From the NCBI GenBank assembly GCA_023392125.1, contig JAEVZS010000002.1:310001-374000 (forward strand): DNA of 64,000 nt, given 5' to 3'. Under the pieces are notes generated by a model. The model was not told the origin of the DNA and made no database searches. It worked only from the letters and a program-made list of their open reading frames with translations. Of the stretch, positions 44,147 through 51,453 are shown piece by piece. Every line of letters begins with the position of its first letter. The first letter of the stretch is position 1. The DNA comes from Bacteroidota bacterium. Its GTDB lineage: Bacteria > Bacteroidota > Bacteroidia > Cytophagales > Cytophagaceae. Position numbers and translations under genes: made by a program.

Positions 44147-44179
44147 AAAAAAAGCCGATCCCTGGTTGTGGGAACCGGC
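44147..44179 (-). terminator. Minus-strand terminator with no obvious upstream gene
   Basis: Minus-strand stem GCCGGTTCCC / GGGATCGGC (one bulge, one wobble) followed by seven T. It lies upstream of gyrA, so it cannot end gyrA. The nearest minus-strand gene upstream ends at 44642, beyond the tRNA. It may end a separate short transcript. Confidence 0.65.
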
Positions 44180-44218
44180 CATAACGTAACTGAAGATATG
44201 TCTGAATAGGCATCCGAT

Positions 44219-44241
44219 GATCATAAGCCCTGCTTATGATC
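44219..44241. repeat. 10-bp perfect hairpin in the gyrA-tRNA gap
   Basis: GATCATAAGC / GCTTATGATC with loop CCT and no T-run. A short hairpin CAGCC-AAG-GGCTG with T5 (44283-44300) follows on the plus strand. With the terminator at 44147 these make 44147-44300 unusually structured. No protein gene is seen in 44007-44459. Confidence 0.5.
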
Positions 44242-44405
44242 TGTGCGAAACAGAAGCCTGATCCATGTAATTGATTGTATAACAGCCAAGGGCTGATTTT
44301 TGTTAAGCCTTACCAGGTGTAATTCTGTTTTTTAATATTATTTTATTAACAAACAGGTCGTTAAATACATGAAAGTGTTTTTTATAAAAAAAAACTATGT
44401 AATAG

Positions 44406-44436
44406 TTTGACAAATTAAACCAAGCCTCTATATTTG
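44406..44436 (+). promoter_or_regulatory. Promoter of tRNA-Thr
   Basis: TTTG (44406-44409), a 19-bp spacer and TATATTTGC (44429-44437): an exact Bacteroidota vegetative promoter, 23 bp before the tRNA. Confidence 0.85.
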
Positions 44437-44459
44437 CACTCGCTTTCGCACTTAAGCAA

Positions 44460-44532
<73 letters not shown>

Positions 44533-44538
44533 CTCTTT

Positions 44539-44566
44539 AAAGGCTTCAGAAATGAAGCCTTTTTTA
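44539..44566 (+). terminator. Terminator of tRNA-Thr
   Basis: A perfect 10-bp stem AAAGGCTTCA / TGAAGCCTTT with a GAAA tetraloop and trailing T. Confidence 0.9.
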
Positions 44567-44641
44567 TTTTTATCTCACCATCTGTTAAAGTTTTAGCCAG
44601 GTACGCAGTTTCTCCTATATGCTTCCTTGAGGATCTATTTC

Positions 44642-45457
44642 TTACTCAAACAGATTCTGTTGTATGAAGCGGGGCCGGGAGATTATTTTATCAGCGCATA
44701 TTGTATAAACAGGAGTTTCCTGATGCCGGGAGGTCAGTACAATTTCAGTATCACCGGCATTGCTTAGAAATAAGTCTCTTACTTTTTCGGGGCGGTTATT
44801 GTCTTTGGAAATGTGTGAGAGAAAAATGTGGCTCAGATTTGCAGCCCGGTGTCTGATAAAAAGCTCGTAAGCCTGCTGGTTGGATAAATGGCCGATATCG
44901 CTGCTGACCCGGCGTTTTAGGTAATATGGATACGGACCTTCAGCCAGCATCTGATCATCATAGTTTGTTTCAAGAAATACCGCCTGGCATTTGCTGAAAT
45001 GTTGAATAACCTGCTCGCATGGTTTGCCGATATCCGTCATTACGCCGACTGTTGTAGCGCCATTGGTGATAACAAAACTTTGCGGATCACTGGCATCGTG
45101 CTTTTTAGGAAATGCTGTTATGCTCAGATTTCCTTTATGAACCGCAACATGAGGAATAAGCCGTATAGTATTGGCCGGAGGCAGATCGAGAGGGATGTTG
45201 TTCAGGGTACGGGGAGTAATATAGACCGGAAGCTGATATTTTTTTGCGATCCGGACAACACCGCGTATATGATCAGTATGCTCATGAGAAATAAAGATCG
45301 CCTGTACCTTTTGCATGGAAAGTCCCAGCCTTTTCATGCGTTGCTCTGTCTCCCGGCAGCTGATTCCCGCATCTATCAGTACGGCTTCTTTCTGGTTGCC
45401 TATGTAATAACAGTTTCCATTGCTGCCGGAGGCGATTGCGGTTACATACAATTCCAT
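44642..45457 (-). CDS. walJ: Metallo-beta-lactamase-fold hydrolase (YycJ/WalJ-like)
   Basis: 271 aa from the ATG at 45457 (MELYVTAIASGSNGNCYY), which matches the family start; an ATG at 45475 and a TTG at 45493 are longer alternatives. The metal site motif is SHEHTDH (about residues 57-63), with later ligands in VMTDIG and LSHISKDN. WalJ/YycJ proteins are exonucleases or phosphodiesterases linked to DNA replication-division coordination in Firmicutes; the role here is inferred. It is the last gene of a tight minus-strand cluster (murI-ynfA-DUF1287-walJ). Confidence 0.85.
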   Translation of the reverse strand: MELYVTAIASGSNGNCYYIGNQKEAVLIDAGISCRETEQRMKRLGLSMQKVQAIFISHEHTDHIRGVVRIAKKYQLPVYITPRTLNNIPLDLPPANTIRLIPHVAVHKGNLSITAFPKKHDASDPQSFVITNGATTVGVMTDIGKPCEQVIQHFSKCQAVFLETNYDDQMLAEGPYPYYLKRRVSSDIGHLSNQQAYELFIRHRAANLSHIFLSHISKDNNRPEKVRDLFLSNAGDTEIVLTSRHQETPVYTICADKIISRPRFIQQNLFE

Positions 45458-45522
45458 TGATTCGAAATTCGACATTAAAACCTGATCAGACAACTATTAT
45501 TGTCAGGAATTTCGGAAAAATC

Positions 45523-46131
45523 TTACTTTTTGTACTGATAATGGCCAATGATTTTGTAGGAAAAAAGACAGTCTTCCAATACCTGACCGGCGCCAATATT
45601 GTGCACAATCTGATACCGTTTACCATCCGGAGATTTTTTTCCGGAAACTATTCCTATATGCGTTATTCCCCCCTGAAGATTCCAGCATACAATGTCTCCG
45701 GGTAAGTAATCTTCAGCCCGTAGTGAAAGAGGTTTTGAGATTCCGTGTCTGCTAAAGAAAACCATCAGATTGGGTACTCTGCGGTGATCAATGTTCTTAT
45801 CCGTCCGGGTCAGTCCCCAGTTTTTTGGATATAGATGAAAATAGTGTTTCATATCTTCATGTACTTCTTTTTGCAGGTCAATATCAAGTCTGCGATAGCT
45901 GCGGATAACTACATCTGTGCAGACACCCTTGTCTTCGGGGATATCTCCGTTGGGATAGCTGATACTATAATAGGAAGGATCATATGCTACTTTTTGTCTG
46001 GTTAATGACTCGGCCGCCTGCGCAAGTCCTGAATAAAAATCTGTTTGCGCAATGCTGTCAGAGTTTAGCAATAAAATCAGGAAGCCTGCTATAAGCCCGG
46101 AAATGGATGAAGGGTTCAGTCGTTGAAGCAT
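45523..46131 (-). CDS. DUF1287 protein, exported, NlpC/P60-like
   Basis: 202 aa from the ATG at 46131; a GTG at 46161 would overlap ynfA. A signal peptide (about 1-29) precedes a DUF1287 domain. Conserved Cys in EDKGVCTDVVIRSYRRL and His in GITHIGIVSG, followed by IVHNIGAG, have the Cys-His arrangement of NlpC/P60-type cell-wall peptidases or amidases. The family itself is not characterised. Predicted periplasmic. Its neighbours are murI (peptidoglycan precursor) and YnfA. Confidence 0.82.
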   Translation of the reverse strand: MLQRLNPSSISGLIAGFLILLLNSDSIAQTDFYSGLAQAAESLTRQKVAYDPSYYSISYPNGDIPEDKGVCTDVVIRSYRRLDIDLQKEVHEDMKHYFHLYPKNWGLTRTDKNIDHRRVPNLMVFFSRHGISKPLSLRAEDYLPGDIVCWNLQGGITHIGIVSGKKSPDGKRYQIVHNIGAGQVLEDCLFSYKIIGHYQYKK

Positions 46132-46135
46132 ATGT

Positions 46136-46462
46136 CTATCTTGGAGCGTAATAAATAACACATACTCCGCCCAGTGCGATAATCGCGCCAGTTATATCAT
46201 ATATATCCGGGCGATAATTATCAACCGAGTATGCCCATATCAGAGACATTGCAATAAAAAAGCCGCCATAAGTGGCATATACTCTGGCGAAGTCCTGTGT
46301 CTGCCAGGTTGCGACAACTCCGTACATAACAAGTATTAATGCTCCGATCAGGCCATATAAGGGAGATTTGTTTTCACGGAGCCAGAGCCAGATCAGATAC
46401 CCGCCTCCTATCTCACAAAGCCCCGCAATAATAAATAAACCAAGGGATTTTAGAACTGTCAT
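46136..46462 (-). CDS. ynfA: YnfA family (UPF0060) small membrane protein
   Basis: 108 aa from the ATG at 46462 (MTVLKSLGLFIIAGLCEIGG), which is the usual family start; an upstream ATG at 46534 would overlap murI and add unrelated residues. Four membrane helices and the signatures GLCEIGGGYLIWLWLRE and VYATYGGFFI. YnfA proteins are SMR-like; some members export quaternary ammonium compounds. The stop lies 4 bp before the DUF1287 start, so the genes are co-transcribed. Confidence 0.92.
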   Translation of the reverse strand: MTVLKSLGLFIIAGLCEIGGGYLIWLWLRENKSPLYGLIGALILVMYGVVATWQTQDFARVYATYGGFFIAMSLIWAYSVDNYRPDIYDITGAIIALGGVCVIYYAPR

Positions 46463-46517
46463 TGAACTGGATTTAAAATTGGAAATGATCGTTCTAAATT
46501 TAGGAAAATCTTCTTCA

Positions 46518-47342
46518 TTATATCTTGAAAACATCCGCTTTTATGGCTGCTTCAAAAAAGATACTGGCTTTACGTTCGAAATCAAGGGGAGCATCAGTAG
46601 TGTAAAAAGAACGCTGGTGATTTTTACTGCAATATTGTTCGATTTCAGGGTGCCGGATAAGGTAGTTTTTTAAGGCAGAGGCAACTATTGTTCCCTGATT
46701 GAGAATTGTAATACCGGAAGGTATAAACTGACGTATTTTGTTGTATAAAAAAGGGTAATGGGTGCAGGCAAGAACCAGTGTGTCAATCTGATCTGACTGT
46801 AAAAAAAGCTGCGTCAGGTATTTTTCGACAAAGTAATCAGCACCGGGCTTGTCGTATTCCATATTTTCAACTAATGGAACCCACATCGGGCAGGCTTGTT
46901 GAAAAACCTCTGTATCAGGAAAAAAGCGATTGATTTCAATAACATATGAATCAGAGCTGATGGTAGCGGGTGTACCCAGTATGCCGATGTGCCTGCTTTG
47001 CGTGTGTAGACCTACCGTCTCTGTAGTAGGCCTCAGAATACCCAAAATACGGCGGTTGGGGTCGATTTTTGGGAGGTGATTTTGCTGAATGGTGCGCAGC
47101 GCCTTGGCTGAAGCGGTATTACAGGCCAGGATGATCAGCCGGCATCCTTTTTCAAATAAATAGTTGCAGCACTCCAGAGTATATTTCAGAATCGAATCAA
47201 ACGATCGGGTGCCATACGGAGCCCGGGCGTTGTCTCCGAGATACATGTAATCATATTCTGGCAACGCTTTCAATACCTCCTTCATGATGGTTAGTCCTCC
47301 TACTCCGGAGTCAAATATTCCGATCGGTCCGTATTTTTTCAT
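46518..47342 (-). CDS. murI: Glutamate racemase
   Basis: 274 aa cytoplasmic enzyme converting L- to D-glutamate for peptidoglycan. Catalytic residues are visible: D11-S12 in IGIFDSGVGG, Cys74 in LACNTASAKA and Cys193 in VLACTHYPF. Length is standard. It is the first gene of the murI-ynfA-DUF1287-walJ cluster, 55 bp before ynfA. Confidence 0.95.
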   Translation of the reverse strand: MKKYGPIGIFDSGVGGLTIMKEVLKALPEYDYMYLGDNARAPYGTRSFDSILKYTLECCNYLFEKGCRLIILACNTASAKALRTIQQNHLPKIDPNRRILGILRPTTETVGLHTQSRHIGILGTPATISSDSYVIEINRFFPDTEVFQQACPMWVPLVENMEYDKPGADYFVEKYLTQLFLQSDQIDTLVLACTHYPFLYNKIRQFIPSGITILNQGTIVASALKNYLIRHPEIEQYCSKNHQRSFYTTDAPLDFERKASIFFEAAIKADVFKI

Positions 47343-47481
47343 AAATCTGCGCGCTGCAATTGATATATTGGTTTACCGGATGATGTGTACAAACTTGTCT
47401 GGTGCCTGTAAAGTTAACGAAAAGAATAATGGCAGACTCTAAGTTCCTTCAATTTGACCTAATATGCCAAATCAGGTAAAC

Positions 47482-47513
47482 AAAAAAGGATGATCGTGAA
47501 AGACCATCCTTTT
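47482..47513 (-). terminator. Terminator of the DUF4465 gene
   Basis: Stem AAAAGGATG / CATCCTTTT extended by TC/GA across one mismatch, with an A-run on the left giving a T-run on the minus strand. It shows that the riboswitch-controlled transcript carries a single gene. Confidence 0.8.
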
Positions 47514-47561
47514 CTGTCTATTCTGGTATGTCAGGTAAAATCATTCTTCTAACAGAGCGTT

Positions 47562-47596
47562 CCGGGCTTTTCGATAAGCTCAGCCCCTACTCCCGT
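47562..47596. repeat. REP-like palindromic element
   Basis: GGGCTTTTCGATAAGCTCAGCCC contains nested pairing GGGCT/AGCCC and GCTT/AAGC. The core resembles 'TTCGACAAGCTCAG'-type intergenic repeats found in many bacteria. Seen once in this window. Confidence 0.35.
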
Positions 47597-47669
47597 GTGA
47601 TCTTGGCCTTAATATTCCTTTTAATGATTAAAAACAGCTACAAATATATAGCGTAAGTGACTGACCCTA

Positions 47670-48668
47670 TTAATATTTAATAAATTGTGAATGAGTGATG
47701 CTTTGCTCAGATTCAAGTGTTATTACATACAGACCGTTGTTCAGGAAACCAAGATTACGGGTAATCAGATTTTCATTAATTCCGTTTTCCTGATATACAA
47801 CCGTGCCGTGAATATCGGTGATAGCAAGTGTTGTGGAAGAAGTGTGCGGACTGGGCAGCTCAACGGTCAGATTGTTCCTTACCGGATTGGGATACAGGTT
47901 TACTTTATGATGGGTGTTTTTGGCTATACCGGTGACCAGATTGTCGTTGAAGTTGTCCATGGCAAAATAGGCCGGAGTATTCATCCATTGTTCATCATTG
48001 TCTGATGAGGATAATGAAAATGTAAGGCTGTCAACATTCCCCAGGGCGGAGAGATCAACCCATGCCCAATGATCCAGAATATAGTCTTTGGAATTGTCCT
48101 CGAAACGAAAATCAGCCAGATAAAATTCAACAGAAGAGCTTTTCTTAGAGTTGTTCAGGTAGCCATCAATAGTCAGTAAGAACCAGTCAGGATCATTGCC
48201 GTCGGCTCCTCCGAATTTTTTAGCAAACATATCGCCTTCCTTCATACTCAGGGCGGCATATGTTACATTGGTTGCATAGAATCCGGTGACACTGGTCCCC
48301 TCTTCGCCGGTATTTAGTAACTTCACATAGATTTGGTCGGTGGCAACAGCATAATTGGCCGATCCGTTATATCCTTTCCCTGTAATTGCACTGTGGCCAT
48401 TTGTATAACCGGCGGTAGTAACATCGGTGGAGTTGGAATAGATAAATCCGAACCAGAGTGCATAGTCTGTATTATATATGTTGTGGAAGTACGCATCACC
48501 GCTCCGGAAACCTCCGGAAAGATCGCTCCCGTCCCAGAATGATTCCGGAGCCAGGACCAGGTCGTCAAATGTTGATACCTGCTGAGCAGACAGCCCATGA
48601 CTTAAGAGTATGAAAAATGAAAAGGTCAGACGTACGTTTGACGAGATAAAGCGGTATAATTTTTCCAT
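47670..48668 (-). CDS. T9SS-secreted DUF4465 protein under cobalamin control
   Basis: 332 aa. A signal peptide (1-28) is followed by a DUF4465 domain (about 35-245; FWDGSDLSGGFRSGDAYFHN, YAVATDQIYVKLLN, then FYLADFRFEDNS and HWAWVDLSALG) and a C-terminal T9SS sorting domain (about 260-332, VNLYPNPVRNNLTVEL). Predicted to sit on or leave the cell surface. A complete cobalamin riboswitch precedes it, and a terminator follows, so it is a monocistronic B12-repressed gene. I recall surface B12-binding lipoproteins (BtuG, BtuH) in gut Bacteroides; that this T9SS protein binds cobalamin is inference from the riboswitch. Confidence 0.85.
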   Translation of the reverse strand: MEKLYRFISSNVRLTFSFFILLSHGLSAQQVSTFDDLVLAPESFWDGSDLSGGFRSGDAYFHNIYNTDYALWFGFIYSNSTDVTTAGYTNGHSAITGKGYNGSANYAVATDQIYVKLLNTGEEGTSVTGFYATNVTYAALSMKEGDMFAKKFGGADGNDPDWFLLTIDGYLNNSKKSSSVEFYLADFRFEDNSKDYILDHWAWVDLSALGNVDSLTFSLSSSDNDEQWMNTPAYFAMDNFNDNLVTGIAKNTHHKVNLYPNPVRNNLTVELPSPHTSSTTLAITDIHGTVVYQENGINENLITRNLGFLNNGLYVITLESEQSITHSQFIKY

Positions 48669-48727
48669 TTTAAGTATTTGAAATTAAAGTTGCTTAAATG
48701 AGTGAAAATATACGCTTCGGACAATGC

Positions 48728-48776
48728 AAAAAGGACAGGCTTTTTCCATTTGATTCAATTGGAAAAATCTGAAGCC
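48728..48776 (-). terminator. Putative riboswitch expression-platform terminator
   Basis: Minus-strand stem TTTTTCCA / TGGAAAAA (11-nt loop), with GGC/GCC outside a bulge, then a short spacer and five T. It lies between the B12 box and the DUF4465 start codon. Fits transcriptional attenuation in the presence of cobalamin. Confidence 0.55.
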
Positions 48777-48814
48777 GATTCGTTACTTTTTCTCCGAAAG
48801 TATGAATTTCAAGG

Positions 48815-48975
48815 ACAATGGCAGGTCTTCTGACTTTACTCTCTGTATTTACCTTCCCATAAATAAGCTATTTACAGTGGCATGATATTAATACAGGGCT
48901 AATACTGAGTTTACAGCAGCGGGAACTGTTCCGGATTTACACCGGATTCCCTTTTAATCTGATTGGCAGAACCAA
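48815..48975 (-). promoter_or_regulatory. Cobalamin (B12) riboswitch
   Basis: Read on the minus strand, the core runs in canonical order: GGGAATCCGGTG, AAATCCGGAACAG, TTCCCGCTGCTGTAA, then GCCACTG, GGGAAGG, and the B12 box AGTCAGAAGACCTGCC (48820-48835). The 5' GGTTCTGCC pairs with the 3' end to close P1. It lies 150 nt upstream of the DUF4465 gene on the same strand. The family lowers downstream expression when adenosylcobalamin (or a relative) is bound. Confidence 0.93.
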
Positions 48976-49054
48976 AGTCCGGGGCAAATATATCATATTC
49001 ACGGATGAAAATGAAATCAGATTCAGTCGCTGTTGAGCCGGTTGAAAAAAAATC

Positions 49055-49753
49055 TCAGATAATACGTTCAAGGGTGCTTATAAAGTCGGCTGAATCCGGA
49101 ATGCCCTGACTGGCAAGTATGTGGTTTCGCTGATATTCGACTTCGTTCAGGTCAATGTGTAAGGCCGATGATATTAACTCCGAAGAGTAGCCTTGTTGAA
49201 TAAGATATCGTATTTCTTTTTCTGTATTGATCTTTTTTTGACAGAGATTCGGATAATCTTTGTGAACCAGATTAATTACGGACAGGCTTGGCCTAAGATT
49301 GTCAGATGTACAGGTATTCAACGCAAGCTCTGTCAGATCTTTTTTTACTTCGCTCCGATCGAAGAGCATTCCGAAAATATATTTTGGTTTTTCATCGTTA
49401 CTAAACCCGATTACGGTATTCCAGGCTTCAAATAATTTCCATGTACCCCATTTGTGCCGGATACGGAATGTGGTAGTATACACTTTTTTGCTTGAATCTG
49501 ACAGGTCCGGAGGAAGTGACAGCATTCCATCACTGTGCCTATGAAACATACGGTTATTGTCTTCCGGATGTAGCAGAGAGGTGAAAAAATAAAATCCGTC
49601 CTTTTTGTACAGTTTTTTTGTGTTGTATCCCAATATATCTTCTATCTGGCTGCAATACAAATAACGTTTTTCATCACAGTCGGCAACATATATAATGTCT
49701 GGTTTGTGCTTTATGATTAATTGGGTTGCCAGCTTTACAATATCATTATCCAT
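49055..49753 (-). CDS. PAS-domain protein with degenerate C-terminal HTH
   Basis: 232 aa, a diverged paralogue of the regulator at 16254. The N-terminal PAS/PAC domain (about 15-150; LGYNTKKLY, LLHPEDN, IRHKWGTWKLFEAW) matches in layout. The C-terminus (about 180-232; EIRYLIQQGYSSELISSALH) keeps the helix pattern of a LuxR-type HTH but lacks the LTxRExxVL hallmark, so DNA binding is uncertain. No membrane segment or receiver domain. It lies upstream of the cobalamin riboswitch on the same strand, but a link to B12 is not supported by the sequence. Confidence 0.7.
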   Translation of the reverse strand: MDNDIVKLATQLIIKHKPDIIYVADCDEKRYLYCSQIEDILGYNTKKLYKKDGFYFFTSLLHPEDNNRMFHRHSDGMLSLPPDLSDSSKKVYTTTFRIRHKWGTWKLFEAWNTVIGFSNDEKPKYIFGMLFDRSEVKKDLTELALNTCTSDNLRPSLSVINLVHKDYPNLCQKKINTEKEIRYLIQQGYSSELISSALHIDLNEVEYQRNHILASQGIPDSADFISTLERII

Positions 49754-50136
49754 ATTGATATTATTAAAAATTCACGTAATGTACAGAATACTGTTATTTA
49801 TTCATAGAAAGGTGCAAACTAAATTGTTTCTCATGTAAAAGAGAATCATTTGATTGTGCTTTGATAACAGTTCTGTTTCCCAACCTGATAAAAATGCTTT
49901 AGTGAAAACTTTAAGCAGATAAATATCGGCCTGGTCATAAATTATTCAATACTCCGCAGTCACAGAGTAAATAAAAATCCGGATTTGCCATGATGATTTC
50001 TATTGTACTTTATGTATAACAGGTATAAATCCGGTAAAATACATTGAACCAGCTATATAAACACATAGGCTACCGAAATGTTTGATAAAGAATATATCGG
50101 CATAAAAAATGAACGATTTAGTATTATATCAGACAA
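49754..50136. other. Gene-free intergenic region
   Basis: AT-rich, 383 bp between the PAS gene start and the end of the tolC-like gene. It holds short dyads only: ACAG-AATA-CTGT (49783-49794) and TTCTC...GAGAA near 49830. No credible ORF, promoter consensus or terminator was recognised. Confidence 0.4.
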
Positions 50137-51450
50137 TCAGAGACCGGCCAGTTCTCCTGTTAATCTCAATAGTTCTGCCTCAAGTGCTTTTACATCATAA
50201 ACAGCCTGCAGATAACTGTCCTGGGCATTAATATATTTTAGCTGAATGTCTCTCAGCTCAATATTGCCAATAGCCCCGTTTTTAAATTTTTCGATTGCTA
50301 TATCCTGATTTAGCCGTGCTGCATTTTGATTACTATATTGAAGCTGGGCCAGATTAAGGCTGACTTCATATTGCTGATAAAGCTTATAGACGGTATTGGC
50401 AATTTCCAGCTGCATTTGCTCTTCTTCGAGCCTGGAAGATTCCAGCTGAATTCTGGCGATTGCCTGATTTCTCCGGACAAGGCTTCCATTGAATACGCTT
50501 AATTGTCCTGTAATGCCGGCTGTGGGAGCATGTGACCGGTTTTCGATTGCAAATCCTGCAGGATTTCGGGAATATGTGTAATTATAACCTGTAAACAAGT
50601 TGATCTGAGGATAATACTGCGATTGCCAGTACTGTACATTAAGCCGGGAAAGTTCGATGTTTTTACGTGCTATAAAAAGATTGGTATTTTCTGCCTGAAC
50701 TCTGTTGTATACCGCTTCATAATTCAGTTCTCTGTCAATAAACAGGCTGTCCGTAACATCAAAATCGACAGAAGGCTCTCTGCCCAGGAGAATATTAAGG
50801 TCACTTTTTAAGGTTTTTACAAGAGCCAGCTGATTAATGTACATGGAGGTATCATTGTTGAAATCAACAGTTGCCTGATATACATCAGTTCTGGAGGCGG
50901 CGCCAATCTGGTATTTATAACCAGTGAGACGCTTGCGTTCACCGGACAGGAGCATGGCGTTTTTCAGGACGTTTATTCGCATCTTGTTGGCAACAAGGCT
51001 GTAATAATTAATCAATACAGCAGATAATGTGCGTTCAACTGTAAGACGTGCTTCCAGCTCTTCCAGATGCTGAAGTTCATTCAGTGTATTTTTGGTGATG
51101 ACAACGTCAAATCCTTTAAAGAGTTTCCAGTTTACCATCAGCCCTGCACCTGTATTGGAAACCGGGGCCCAGTCAATCACCCTTGAGGTACCGTCATTCC
51201 GTTCCTGTACTGAATGATTGTACCCTGCCTCTCTCCTTCCGTCTGCAGTGACTACCGGAAGAAATCCGGCATTGGCAATCGTATTGTTTTTTTCGGCAAT
51301 TTCGACCTGCTTTTTGACCAGCTGGATCGAATAGTTATTTTGAAGTGTCTGATTTATGGCCTGTTCAAGCGTTAACAAATCCTGCCCTCTTACATTCTGA
51401 AAAACAAAAAAAACTATATTTATAACAGACAGAATAATCGTGTACTTCAT
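50137..51450 (-). CDS. tolC: TolC-family outer-membrane efflux channel
   Basis: 437 aa with a signal peptide (about 1-22) and two outer-membrane efflux (OEP) repeats, each with long helices and short strands (LTLEQAINQTLQNNYSIQLV, RTDVYQATVDFNND, NGAIGNIELRDIQLKYINAQ). Forms the trimeric outer-membrane duct of a tripartite pump. Its ATG comes 3 bp after the RND gene stop, so it is the third gene of the MFP-RND-OMF operon. Confidence 0.92.
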   Translation of the reverse strand: MKYTIILSVINIVFFVFQNVRGQDLLTLEQAINQTLQNNYSIQLVKKQVEIAEKNNTIANAGFLPVVTADGRREAGYNHSVQERNDGTSRVIDWAPVSNTGAGLMVNWKLFKGFDVVITKNTLNELQHLEELEARLTVERTLSAVLINYYSLVANKMRINVLKNAMLLSGERKRLTGYKYQIGAASRTDVYQATVDFNNDTSMYINQLALVKTLKSDLNILLGREPSVDFDVTDSLFIDRELNYEAVYNRVQAENTNLFIARKNIELSRLNVQYWQSQYYPQINLFTGYNYTYSRNPAGFAIENRSHAPTAGITGQLSVFNGSLVRRNQAIARIQLESSRLEEEQMQLEIANTVYKLYQQYEVSLNLAQLQYSNQNAARLNQDIAIEKFKNGAIGNIELRDIQLKYINAQDSYLQAVYDVKALEAELLRLTGELAGL

Positions 51451-51453
51451 GCT

